Part shown: positions 11,283-20,800 of the stretch, one piece after another
Position numbering within the stretch: position 1 is the stretch's first letter
How the letters are laid out: each line of letters begins with the position of its first letter
Source: Deinococcus sp. Leaf326
GTDB taxonomy: Bacteria; Deinococcota; Deinococci; Deinococcales; Deinococcaceae
Reading direction: 5' to 3'
Length of the DNA: 64,000 nucleotides
NCBI RefSeq assembly: GCF_001424185.1
Contig: NZ_LMOM01000065.1
Span: 87,455-151,454, forward strand
The notes under the pieces: generated by a model
What the model saw: the letters and a program-made list of their open reading frames with translations, nothing else
The model's database searches: none
Told to the model about the DNA's origin: nothing
Made by a program: the position numbers and the translations under genes

Positions 11283-13078
11283 TCAGCCCTCGCCCGCCAG
11301 CCGGGTCCGCAGTTCGTTCACGAGGCCGGCCAGCGGCACGCGCCGCGTCTCGCCCCCGCGGCGCGCGGTCAGTTCGGCCTCGCCCTGCGCGGCGTGGCGG
11401 CCCACAGTGACGCGCCAGGGCAGCCCGACCAGATCGGCGTCCGCGAATTTGGCGCCGGGGCGCACGTCGCGGTCGTCGAGCAGGGCGTCGATTCCGGCCG
11501 CCCGCAGTTGCGTGTAGAGGACCTCGGCGGCCTCCCGCTGAACCGGGTCGCCGGGGTCGACCACCGTCACCATGACCGCGTACGGCGCGAGAACCACCGG
11601 CCAGACCAGCCCCCGGTCGTCGGCCCAGACCTCGGCCAGGGCCTGCACCAGCCGCGTCACGCCGATGCCGTAGCAGCCCATGTGCAGTGGCTGTTCCCGG
11701 CCGTCCGCCCCCGTGAAGGTCGCCCCCAGCGCCGCCGTGTAGCGCGTGCCGAGCTGAAAGACATGCCCCACCTCGATGCCCCGCGCCGACTCCAGGCGCT
11801 GCGAGAGGTCGTGTACGCTCGCCTCGCCCACCCGCGCCTGCCGCAGCTCGGCCACCTCCGGCCGCGCGTGGGTTACCTCCCAGTCGGCTCCGGCCACATG
11901 CCAATCCGTCTCGTTGGCCCCGGCCACGAAACCGCGCACCTCGGCCGCCGCTCCGTCGCACAGCCGCAGGAACGCCGGCCGCACTCCGGCGCGCCGGGCG
12001 ACCACTGTGTCGGGCAGGTCCGGCCCGACGAAGCCCAGGGGTACCCGAGCGTCCTCGGTCCAGTCGCCGGGCACGGCAGCCTCCAGGGTCAACAGCGGGC
12101 CGTCCACCCGCGCCGCCACCGCGTTGCGGAGCTTGACCGGATTGAGGGTGTGGTCGCCGCGCAGGCACACGAGCACCGGCCAGACCATCCCGGTCGCGCC
12201 GCCGGCTCCCTCCCCCCCCACGCGCGCTGTGAACAGCAGCGTCTTGACGACGTGCCCAGACGCGCAGCCCAGCGCCGCCGCGACGACCTCCACACTGGAG
12301 GCGCGGGGGGTATGGACCCGTGCACAGTACGGGAACGGCGACGGCCCGACCTCCGCCGCGCGCGACACGGCCTGCTCGGCGTTGGCGGCGTAGCGGCCGT
12401 CGGGGGTGCGCAGCAGTTCGTCCTCACCGACCTCGCTCAGCACCATGAATTCGCGGCTCCCCGCGCCGCCGATGCTGCCACTGTCGGCCTCAACGACCTG
12501 CCACGGCGCGCCCAGCCGGGTCAGGAGGCGGGCGTAGGCGTCCGACATCGCCCCGAAGTGCCGGCGCAGATCGGCTTCGCCGGCATGAAAGCTGTAGCCG
12601 TCCTTCATCGTGAACTCGCGGGTCCGCAGCAGGCCGGCGCGTGGGCGAAGCTCGTCGCGGAACTTGCGCCCGATCTGGTACACGCTCAGCGGCAGGTCGC
12701 GGTAGCTGCCGACCACCTCGCGCGCCAGGCCCGCCGCGACCTCCTCGTGGGTCGGAGCCAGGGCCAACTCGCGCCCGGCGCGGCACGCACCGCGAACATC
12801 AGGCCCTCGGCACGGTAGGCGTCCCAGCGGCCCGACTGCCGCCACAGCGCGGCCGGTTGCAGCGCCGGCAGGCTGACCTCCTGGGCGACTGGGTCGAGCT
12901 CCTCGCGGATCAGGGCTTCAAGTTTGTGCAGGGTACGGGTCAGCAGGGGCAGGCCGGCGTACAGGCCGCTGCCGACCTTGTGCAGGTAACCGGCGCGGAT
13001 CAGCAGCTGCGTGCCGCGCGTCTCGGCGTCGGCCGGGGCCTCGCGCCGCGTCTTGAACAGGCTCTGGGAAAGCCGCAT
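11283..13078 (-). pseudogene. proS: Prolyl-tRNA synthetase, bacterial type, interrupted by a single-base frameshift
   Basis: Charges tRNA-Pro. The first 98 codons (from ATG 13078, preceded by GAGGAG) match class II ProRS: TRGTQLLIRAGYLHKVGSGLYAGLPL, then RAEGLMFAVR. The frame then shifts; the remainder, GRELALAPTHEEV through motif 2 (YQIGRKFRDELRPRAGLLRTREF), an editing (INS) insertion of about 180 residues and motif 3 ([14 protein letters not shown]), is in the next frame to 11283. Restoring one base near 12783/12784 gives about 598 residues, normal for the type with the INS domain. It is either a sequencing error or a real lesion; the gene is normally essential unless another proS exists. 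Confidence 0.88.
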
Positions 13079-13343
13079 GGGTGGACTCCTCTGGGAAAAC
13101 AGGAGGCGTCGGAACTGCGCGCGGGCCAGGCCCGTCTGGCCCTGGCCGCGCGGGGCCGTCGGTTCGCAGTTACACTCCAGAGGGAGGCGGGAGCACGGGC
13201 AGGCCAGCCCCGGTGCGCTGGCACCGTAGGGAGGTCGTCTGTCCGCTCATGTCCTGGACTGTACGGGAAGGAGACAGGGGCGTCAAGCCAAGCGGGCCGC
13301 CTGCCCGCCGGGGTCTTCCACCTGCGCGCCAGAAACGCGGCGC

Positions 13344-13349
13344 TATCTT
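13344..13349 (+). promoter_or_regulatory. -10 box of a leaderless transcript (DUF1345 gene)
   Basis: TATCTT followed by exactly 7 nt and the GTG start at 13357; no ribosome-binding site. Confidence 0.65.
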
Positions 13350-13356
13350 CGGCGCT

Positions 13357-14025
13357 GTGTCCTCCACCAGTACCAGACCCAGTGCGCCGCCCGCCGCCTT
13401 CCGTCTGGTGCTGGGCGGCCTGCTCGGCGTGCTGACCGGGCTCATCCTGCCGGGCCACTGGCCCTGGGAGGCCCACGCCCTGCTGGGCTGGGCGACGTTC
13501 TGCGCCGTGAATCTGCTGCGGCTCGCGCCCCTGCTGCGCTGCTCGCCCGGTGAAACGCGCGCGCGCGCCACCCGCGAGGACAACACCCGCGTCGCCTCGG
13601 CCTTCCTGACCCTGGGGGCGGCGGTCGTCAGCCTCGTGGGGGTGGTGTTCGCGCTGCACGAGGCCGGGCAGCAAAAAGGCCTGACGCCGGGACTCCTCAC
13701 CGGGCTGGCCATCCTGACGGTGGTGCTCTCGTGGCTGCTCGTGCACAGCGAGTACGTCCTTCACTACGCGCGGCGCTTCTACAGCGACGGCGGCGCGGGC
13801 GTGCAGTTCGTGCAGCGCGGGGCGGACGGGCCGCTGGACGACCCCACCTTCATGGATTTCGCGTACCTCTCGTTCACCATCGGCATGACCTTCCAGGTCA
13901 GCGACACCAACCTCGACACCCGCGAGATGCGCCGGTTGCTGCTGGGCCACGCGATGATCTCGTACCTGTTCAGCACGGTCATCATCGCCGTGACCATCAA
14001 CGCGGTCGCCAGTCTGGTGGGGTAG
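13357..14025 (+). CDS. DUF1345 family membrane protein
   Basis: 222 residues with about five hydrophobic segments. The C-terminal block DFAYLSFTIGMTFQVSDTN followed by TREMRRLLLGHAMISYLFSTVII is the signature of DUF1345. The family is widespread and has no established function. Start codon GTG at 13357 is fixed by the TATCTT box 7 nt upstream. It is the first gene of a plus-strand run (DUF1345, PAP2, PASTA, desulfurase), but 51 bp separate it from the PAP2 gene. Confidence 0.88.
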   Translation: MSSTSTRPSAPPAAFRLVLGGLLGVLTGLILPGHWPWEAHALLGWATFCAVNLLRLAPLLRCSPGETRARATREDNTRVASAFLTLGAAVVSLVGVVFALHEAGQQKGLTPGLLTGLAILTVVLSWLLVHSEYVLHYARRFYSDGGAGVQFVQRGADGPLDDPTFMDFAYLSFTIGMTFQVSDTNLDTREMRRLLLGHAMISYLFSTVIIAVTINAVASLVG

Positions 14026-14076
14026 GCCCCCCTCCCAAAGGAGGACGCCGCACGGGCGCGCGCCCCACAGTAGGCC

Positions 14077-14802
14077 ATGCCCCGCCCCGCTCACCCGCCG
14101 CTCCAGGCCCAGTCCCTGCCGCGCCCCCCTACCCGCACCGCGTCCGTGCTGGGCCTGCTGCTGTTGGTGCTCGCGCCACTCCTGACCGTCGGCTGGATCG
14201 GCGAGGAGGTTCTGGAGCAGGAACGTTTCGTATTCGAGTCGCCTCTGATGTTCTGGATTCACGCGCACACGACTCCGGGACTGCTGCACCTGAGCACGGT
14301 CCTGCACGTCCTGGGCGGCCCGGAGGTCATGGGAACGGTCTTTGTGCTCGTGACGGCGGCGCTGTGGTTCCGGGAGCGGGCGCAGGCCCTGTTCGCGCTC
14401 TGCGCCCTGGGCGGCTCCGTGGTGCTGAACGCCCTGATGAAGCTCGTCTTCCACCGCCCCCGGCCCGAGCTGTGGCCGCGCGCGGTCGTGGAAAACGGCG
14501 CGTCCTTTCCCAGCGGGCACAGCATGTTCGCGGCGGCGCTGTGGAGCGTGGTCACGCTCCTGCTGTGGCGCACCCCCTGGCGCTGGCCCGTGCTGGGGCT
14601 GGGTGTGGCCTACTGCCTGCTCATGGGCGGCTCTCGGCTGGTGCTCGGGGTCCATTGCCCCACCGACGTGCTGGCGGGTCTCCTGACCGGGCTGGCCTGG
14701 GTCTACGGCGTCTGGGCGCTCCTGGGCTGCCCCGGGTCCCTGCGCTCTCAGGCGGCTGTGATCCGGCATCCCCGGGCGCGCGCTATGCTGGACCACGAAT
14801 GA
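14077..14802 (+). CDS. PAP2 family phosphatase
   Basis: 241 residues, about five or six membrane helices. All three phosphatase motifs are present: KLVFHRPRP (motif 1), FPSGHSM (motif 2, catalytic His) and SRLVLGVHCPTDVLAG (motif 3, nucleophilic His and Asp). Likely substrates are lipid phosphates such as phosphatidylglycerophosphate or undecaprenyl pyrophosphate, at the outer face of the inner membrane. The stop overlaps the next start by 4 nt (ATGA), tying it to a PASTA-domain protein; both would then concern the cell envelope. Confidence 0.9.
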   Translation: MPRPAHPPLQAQSLPRPPTRTASVLGLLLLVLAPLLTVGWIGEEVLEQERFVFESPLMFWIHAHTTPGLLHLSTVLHVLGGPEVMGTVFVLVTAALWFRERAQALFALCALGGSVVLNALMKLVFHRPRPELWPRAVVENGASFPSGHSMFAAALWSVVTLLLWRTPWRWPVLGLGVAYCLLMGGSRLVLGVHCPTDVLAGLLTGLAWVYGVWALLGCPGSLRSQAAVIRHPRARAMLDHE

Positions 14803-16520
14803 CGGGGCCGGACACCACCACGCTGACGCCGCCTATGCGGACCATCGACGGCAAATATGAGGTCGTGCGTGAGCTCTCGCGCAGCGGCAACGTCACCCTG
14901 TACGAGGTGAACGCGGCCGCCGGGGCGCTGCGGCGCGTGGCGTGGTTCACCGTGGGATCGCAGGCCGATCGCCAGGGCTTCCATACCTACCGCACGGCGC
15001 TGCGGGCCATCTCGCCCGCCGGGCTGACCGACGTGGTCGCCCGGCCCGGTGCCTATTACGCCGTGTGGCAACCGGTCACGGGCACGCCGCTGACCGACGT
15101 GGTCACGCAACCCCAGAAGCAGGAGGAGACCGTCGAGGCCGTACAGGCGCTGGCGGCCGCCCTGGCGAACCACGGGTTCGCGCTGGCCGATGCCGACGTG
15201 GTGCTCGACGGTCAGGCGCCGCGCGTGGCCTACCTGCGTCCCGCGCCCCAGGGCCGCAGCCCCGAGGACATCGCCGCCCTGAACGCCCCGACCCTGGCCG
15301 CCCTGGCCGGGGGCCGGGTCAGGCGCAAGAAACGCGAACGTGCGCCGGGCGCGTGGCTGAGCTTCGTGCCGGGGCTGCTGTTCCTGGGCGGAGCAGGCTG
15401 GCTGGGGGCGCAGGCAGCGCAGATCTACCTCAACCCACCGGTCAAGGCCGTGGCCGCCGTCACGGGCAAGGACGCGCGCACGGCCGCCCAGACCCTGACC
15501 CAGTCTGGCTTCCGGGTCGAGTACGCCTACGGCGACAACGCCAATGCGGCGGTCGGTGCCGTACTACGCCAGGAACCGGCAGGCGGCACCACGCTGCCCA
15601 TCGGGCGCCAGATCGTCCTGACCGTCAACAAGCCCCCCCTCATGAGCGTGCCGCGCGTCGAGGACCAGACGGTAGACCAGGCCCGCAGCCTGCTGCGCGA
15701 CGGAGGCCTGCGGCTGGGCAAGGTCGTGCGGGTGGACGGCACACTGAGCGCCACCCCCGAGGGCCGCATCGTGGCGCAGGTGCCGGCCCAGGGGTCGAGC
15801 ACCGAGCGTGGCCAGCCGGTGCAGGTCATGGTGAGCACCGGCGTGCAGGGCAAGGAAACCTGGATCGCCGACCTGAGCGGCATGACCTTCGAGCAGGCGC
15901 GCGACCACACCCGCGCCGCCGGCCTGGTCATCAATAGCGTTTCGCGCGAACCGAGCGACGGTCCGCAGAACCTCGTGCTGCGTCAGGACCCGTCGCCCTT
16001 CGTGCGGGTCACGGTGGGTAGCCCGGTGCGGCTCGTCATCTCCTCGGCGCGCTACACGCCGCCCAACACGCCGGCCGGCAGTCTGCCGCTGCCCCCGGCC
16101 TACGTGCCGCCGCTGCCCAGCGTGCCCGACGAGGGCCAGGGGACGGACACGGACAGCGGCGCGGCGACCCCGGATACGGCGACCCCGAGCACGTCCACGC
16201 CCGACACCTCCAGCACCACCCCCCAGGAGATTCCGCCGCTGCCCCAGACCGGTCTGGGAGACAACTCGGCCCAGAGCCAGACGCCCGACCCGCTCGCGGC
16301 GCGGCAGGTCGACTTCCAGTACGACTTTCCCGCCGATCTGCCGGAAGGCAGCTACAGCGTGGTCGTGCAGGACGCCGACGGCGAGCGGCAGGTGCTGCCG
16401 GCTACCGAGGCCGCGCGCCTCGCTGGGCAGCGCGCACAGACGCCGGTCGAGGTGCGCGGCAACGCTGTATTCATCGTTCGTCAGGGCACGGCCGAGTATG
16501 CCCGCGTCGCGGCGCAGTAA
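14799..16520 (+). CDS. Membrane-anchored PASTA-domain protein with a degenerate kinase-like N-terminus
   Basis: 573 residues. Residues 14-170 begin like a Hanks kinase (IDGKYEVVRELSRSGNVTLYEV), but the Gly-rich loop is broken, the VAxK lysine is replaced (VAWFTV), and no HRD, DFG or APE motif follows. This indicates a pseudokinase. A basic stretch (RVRRKKRER) and one TM helix (about 184-206) precede three extracytoplasmic PASTA repeats (about 214-277, 281-354, 357-425). A Pro/Thr/Ser-rich linker (430-515) and a small C-terminal beta domain end the protein. PASTA domains bind muropeptides or beta-lactams in kinases such as PknB. The role is probably cell-wall sensing or scaffolding, by inference. 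Confidence 0.82.
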   Translation: MTGPDTTTLTPPMRTIDGKYEVVRELSRSGNVTLYEVNAAAGALRRVAWFTVGSQADRQGFHTYRTALRAISPAGLTDVVARPGAYYAVWQPVTGTPLTDVVTQPQKQEETVEAVQALAAALANHGFALADADVVLDGQAPRVAYLRPAPQGRSPEDIAALNAPTLAALAGGRVRRKKRERAPGAWLSFVPGLLFLGGAGWLGAQAAQIYLNPPVKAVAAVTGKDARTAAQTLTQSGFRVEYAYGDNANAAVGAVLRQEPAGGTTLPIGRQIVLTVNKPPLMSVPRVEDQTVDQARSLLRDGGLRLGKVVRVDGTLSATPEGRIVAQVPAQGSSTERGQPVQVMVSTGVQGKETWIADLSGMTFEQARDHTRAAGLVINSVSREPSDGPQNLVLRQDPSPFVRVTVGSPVRLVISSARYTPPNTPAGSLPLPPAYVPPLPSVPDEGQGTDTDSGAATPDTATPSTSTPDTSSTTPQEIPPLPQTGLGDNSAQSQTPDPLAARQVDFQYDFPADLPEGSYSVVVQDADGERQVLPATEAARLAGQRAQTPVEVRGNAVFIVRQGTAEYARVAAQ

Positions 16521-16541
16521 GGCCGGCTGGAGACGGACACC

Positions 16542-17675
16542 GTGATCTACCTCGACTACGCCGCGACCCACCCCATGACCCCGGCAGCGCTCGACGCCTA
16601 CGTGCGCGCTGCGGCCCTGCCAGGCAACCCCGCGAGCGTCCACGCGGCTGGGCAGGCGGCCCGCGAACGCCTGGAAGACGGCCGCGCGCAGATGGCGGCC
16701 GCGCTACGGGTGGACCCGCGCACCCTGACCGTGAACAGCGGCGGCACCGAGGGCGACAACCACGTCGTGCTGGGCTGCGCCCTGGCCTGGGAGGAGGCGC
16801 GCGGCCGCCCCGGTCACCTCGTCACCACGCCTACCGAGCACTCGGCGGTGCTGGCCCCGGTCCGCACCCTGGCAGCGCGCGGCTGGGACGTGACCTTCCT
16901 GACGCCAGACGCGCACGGCCGCTACGCCCCCGCCGAGCTGGAAGGGGCGCTGCGGCCGGATACAGCCCTTGTGAGCATCCACCATGCCAACAACGAGACC
17001 GGAACCGTGCAGGACACGGCCGCGCTGGCCGCCGTCGCCGCCGCGAGGGGGGTGCCCTACCACACCGACGCGGTGCAGGCGCCGGGCGTGCTGCCGCTGG
17101 ATCTCACGGGCTGGGGCGTGACCTACGCGACCTTCAGCGCGCACAAGTGGGGTGGGCCGCGTGGTGTGGGCCTGCTGTACGTGCGCCGGGGAGCCGAGCT
17201 GCCGCCTGTGACCTTCGGCGGCGGCCAGGAGGGCGGCCTGCGCCCCGGCACCGGCAACACGGCCGGCGTGTACTCGGCGGGCGTGGCCCTGACCGAAGCC
17301 GAAGCCGCGCGCGAGGAGACCTTTGCTCACCTGAGCCTTCTGCGGGAGCGCTTCATGGCGGCCGTGGCGGACCTGCCGGGCTTACGGGTCAACCACATGC
17401 CGGAAGGCAGTCCCAAGGTCGTCAGCCTCACCCTGCCCGGCGCCGACGGCGAGGCCCTGCTCATGAACCTCGACCTGCTGGGTGTGTCGGCCAGTGCGGG
17501 CAGCGCCTGTGCGGCCGGCACCATGCAGCCCAGCCACGTCCTGACTGCCCTGGGCCTGAGCGAAGCCGACGCGAGGGCCTCCCTGCGTCTGAGTTTCGGC
17601 GCCGCCACCATCCCTGACGAGGTGGACCACGCGGCGGCGGCGCTGCGTCAGGCCGCCGAATGGAGCCGGATGTAG
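16542..17675 (+). CDS. Cysteine desulfurase (NifS/IscS family)
   Basis: 377 residues, fold-type I PLP enzyme that removes sulfur from cysteine for Fe-S clusters or thiolation. Schiff-base Lys202 lies in SAHKWGGPRG; the PLP-contact HANNETGTVQ is at 148-157; the persulfide Cys323 is in SASAGSACAAGTMQPSH. The N-terminal YLDYAATHPM is diagnostic. Start GTG at 16542 follows GGAG, 21 bp after the PASTA gene. No iscU or suf genes lie nearby, so the sulfur acceptor cannot be inferred. Confidence 0.92.
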   Translation: MIYLDYAATHPMTPAALDAYVRAAALPGNPASVHAAGQAARERLEDGRAQMAAALRVDPRTLTVNSGGTEGDNHVVLGCALAWEEARGRPGHLVTTPTEHSAVLAPVRTLAARGWDVTFLTPDAHGRYAPAELEGALRPDTALVSIHHANNETGTVQDTAALAAVAAARGVPYHTDAVQAPGVLPLDLTGWGVTYATFSAHKWGGPRGVGLLYVRRGAELPPVTFGGGQEGGLRPGTGNTAGVYSAGVALTEAEAAREETFAHLSLLRERFMAAVADLPGLRVNHMPEGSPKVVSLTLPGADGEALLMNLDLLGVSASAGSACAAGTMQPSHVLTALGLSEADARASLRLSFGAATIPDEVDHAAAALRQAAEWSRM

Positions 17676-17824
17676 GTGAAAACGCCTCGGACGGCTCTCC
17701 TCTTCCAGACGCAGAGATGCCTGGGCCCGGCTGGCGACAAACAGAGCTGAGCCCTTCTGCTGTCAGACCGGGGAACGGCGCAGAGGCTGGTCTCTGTCCC
17801 GGGCGACATCAAGAGAGGCAGGCC

Positions 17825-17848
17825 AAAAAAATGCCGCCCGGAGGCGAC
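17825..17848 (-). terminator. Intrinsic terminator of rnr
   Basis: On the minus strand GTCGCC pairs with GGCGGC across TCCG, followed by ATTTTTTT. It lies 12 bp past the rnr stop. Confidence 0.75.
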
Positions 17849-17859
17849 ATCTCTGCATC

Positions 17860-20800
17860 TCAGTCCTGCGCCGTTCCCCCCGGCCCACTGCGGCGGCCCC
17901 GGCGCCGGCGCCGGCGGTTGCCGTCGGCGGCCTGCTCACTACCGGCGGCACTGGCCGTGGCCTGGGCGGGCGCGCTGCTAGGAGCACTGGGCTCGCGGCT
18001 GGGCCGGGCCGCCCCGTTCGGACTGCTCACCGCGCCGCGGTCGTTGCCGCCGCGGGTGTAGTTCCGGCGGGCACGCTCGCCACCGGGCCGCTCGTCACGG
18101 TTGTACCCGCGTTCACGGCCAGCCCGCGGACCGCCCTGACCTTCTTCGGGGGGCATGTTCTCCAGCGTCCAGTCGCCGAAGTACATGCGCTGCACGGTGA
18201 TGTTCACCGGGCGCAGGTGCTCGTTGCGGGGACGCTCCAGCGTAATTACGCGCCGTGAGCCCCGCCCGGCCGAGGCGCCGTTGACCGGCATACCGCCGAA
18301 GGTGCGCCCGCCTTCCCGGCCGCCGCTCTCGCCGCGACCGCCCGAGCGGCCCGCACCTCGGCCGCCCTGCGGCGCGCGCACGAAGCCCTGACGGGCGGCG
18401 GCCTGGGGGCTGCTCTGGATGGCGGGGCCGTCGTCGAGCGTGAACTTGCGCGGCGATGTCGCGGGCAGGCTCTGGAGTTTCTCGCGCTTCTCCTGCTCGC
18501 GGTCTTCGCGGCGGCGGGCGCGGGGTTTGACGTTCGTGTCCATATCGTTCTCCTCGGAATAGGTTCCGGGGGTGTAGTCCGGATCGGTCGGATCGGCCAG
18601 CGTGAAATCGGTCTGACGCGCCAGCGGCTTGACGCTGCTGATGGTGACCTCGACGCTGTCGCCCAGGCGGAAGCTGCGCCCGCGCGAGCGGCCCTTGAGG
18701 ATCTGCGCGTCTTCCAGGTAGATGTAGTAGTCGTCGCTGAGGTGGCTGATGTGCAGCTTGCCCTCGACGCCGTTGTCGAGCGCCACGAACAGCCCCGAGG
18801 CGACCACGCCCGACACCGTACCCGCGAAGGACTCGCCCAGGTGTGCCTGCGCCCACTTGGCCTGATAGTACTTCGTGAGGTCGCGTTCGGCCTCGGACGC
18901 CGAGCGCTCGCGCGCCGAGGTGTGCTCGCCCATACCCGGCAGGCGGCCCTGAAGCTGCGCCACCGCGCGGTTGCCCGCCTTCAGCTCGCCCGAGAGCACC
19001 CCACGCATCGTGCGGTGCACCACGAGGTCGGGATAGCGGCGGATCGGCGAGGTGAAGTGCAGGTACTCGCCGAAGGCCAGCCCGAAGTGGCCCAGATTCT
19101 CGCCCGCGTACTTGGCCTGCTGCATGGAACGCAGCAGCAGCGTGTTGACCACGCTCTCGCGGGGCGTGCCGCGCACTCCCTTGAGCACCGCCTGGTACGA
19201 CTGCGGGGTCGGCTCGCCGCCAGGGAAGGCCAACCCCATGCGCCCGATGGCCGCCGAGACGTCCTGGAAGCGCTGGAGGGTCGGTTCCTCGTGGATGCGG
19301 AACAGGGTCGGGATCTCGCGCTGCAACAGCTCGTGCGCCACGACCTTGTTGGCGAGCAGCATCAGGTCCTCGATCATGCCGCGCGCCGTTTCCTCGCGGA
19401 TGGGGATGAGTTCCATCTTGCCGCCCTTGCCAACGTCCACCTTGACCTCACGCATCTTGAAGTCCAGCGAGCCTTCGCGCAGACGCTTCTGGCGCAGCTT
19501 GCTCGTGATCTTCAGAAGGAGATGCAGGTCGCCCTCAAGGTGCCGGGCGTGGTCGGGCAGGGTCGCCGTCGCCTCGCTGTAGGCCTGCACCTCGTCGTAG
19601 GTGAGGCGCGCCTTGGAGTTGATGACGCTGGGCGTGAGCTGCACCTTCAGGATCTCGCCCTCGGCCGACAGCTCGATCATGGCGGTCATGGTCAGGCGGT
19701 CCTGGTAGGGCACGAGACTGCACACGCCGTTGCTGAGGTGCTCGGGGAGCATCGGCAACACGCGGCCCGGCAGGTACACGCTGGTGGCGCGGGCGTAGGC
19801 TTCCTTGTCCAGCGGTGTGCCCTCAGCGACGTAGTGGCTCACGTCGGCGATGTGCACGCCCACCACGAAGGTGCCCTCAGGCGTGGGCTGGATGTGGATG
19901 GCGTCGTCGAAATCCTTGGCGTCGCGGCCGTCCACCGTGAAGATGTTGAACTCACGTAGGTCGAGCCGCCCGTTCAGGGCTTCTCCAGGGATCTCGGTCG
20001 GGATGGCGTTGGCTTGGTCGAGCACGTCCTGCGGGAACTCGCCGCGCAGGTCGTACTTGACGATCACCGCTTCGGTCTCGGTCTCGGGATCGTCCTCGGC
20101 GCCCAGCACGCGCGCCACCTGACCGAAGACCTCGTCCTCGCCGGTCGCCTCGGGCCAGTACAGCTCGGTGACGACGCGCGCGCCGGCCTCCAGCTCCTCC
20201 AGCCCGTCGGGCAGCAGCAGGATCCGGTGCCGGGCCCGGTGGTCGTCGGGCTTGAGAATGGGGTGGCCGTGGTGGAATTCCAGCGTGCCCACGAGCTGCG
20301 AGTACGCGCGCTGCACGATACGGACCACACTGGCGCGCGGGTTCCCGTCGCCGCGCTGGCCCCGGCGCGGGCTGCCCCGGCCCCGGTCCTCGCGGCTGTC
20401 GCCCCGGCCTTCCATGCGGACTAGAACGGTGTCGCCGTTCCAGGCTTCCAGGGTCGAGCCTTCGGGGACATAGTAGTCCTCGCCGCCCGAATCGGGAATC
20501 ACGAAGCCGAAGCCCGCCGCCGACGCCTGGAAGCGCCCGCGCACGAGACTCATGGCCTCGGGCAGCCCGTAGGTGCGCCGGCGGGTGCGGACGACCGTGC
20601 CGTCCTCGACCAGCGTTTCGAGCAGACTTTCGAGGTCGCGCCAGTTCCCCAGGCGTTCGAGCATCTGCCGCGTGAAGGTCCGCTCCAGGTCGCGGACATG
20701 CACCGGCCGCCCCAGCTTGCGCAGCTGCGCCACCACGAGGGCCTGTTCGGGCTGCCCGGTACTGCCGGCCGCGTCGCCCGCGTCCAGACTTTCGTCCTCG

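Noticed and set aside
13079..13356. T-box leader in front of proS
   Set aside because: GC hairpins are present but I cannot find the conserved T-box core (GGGTGGNACCGCG) or specifier stem.
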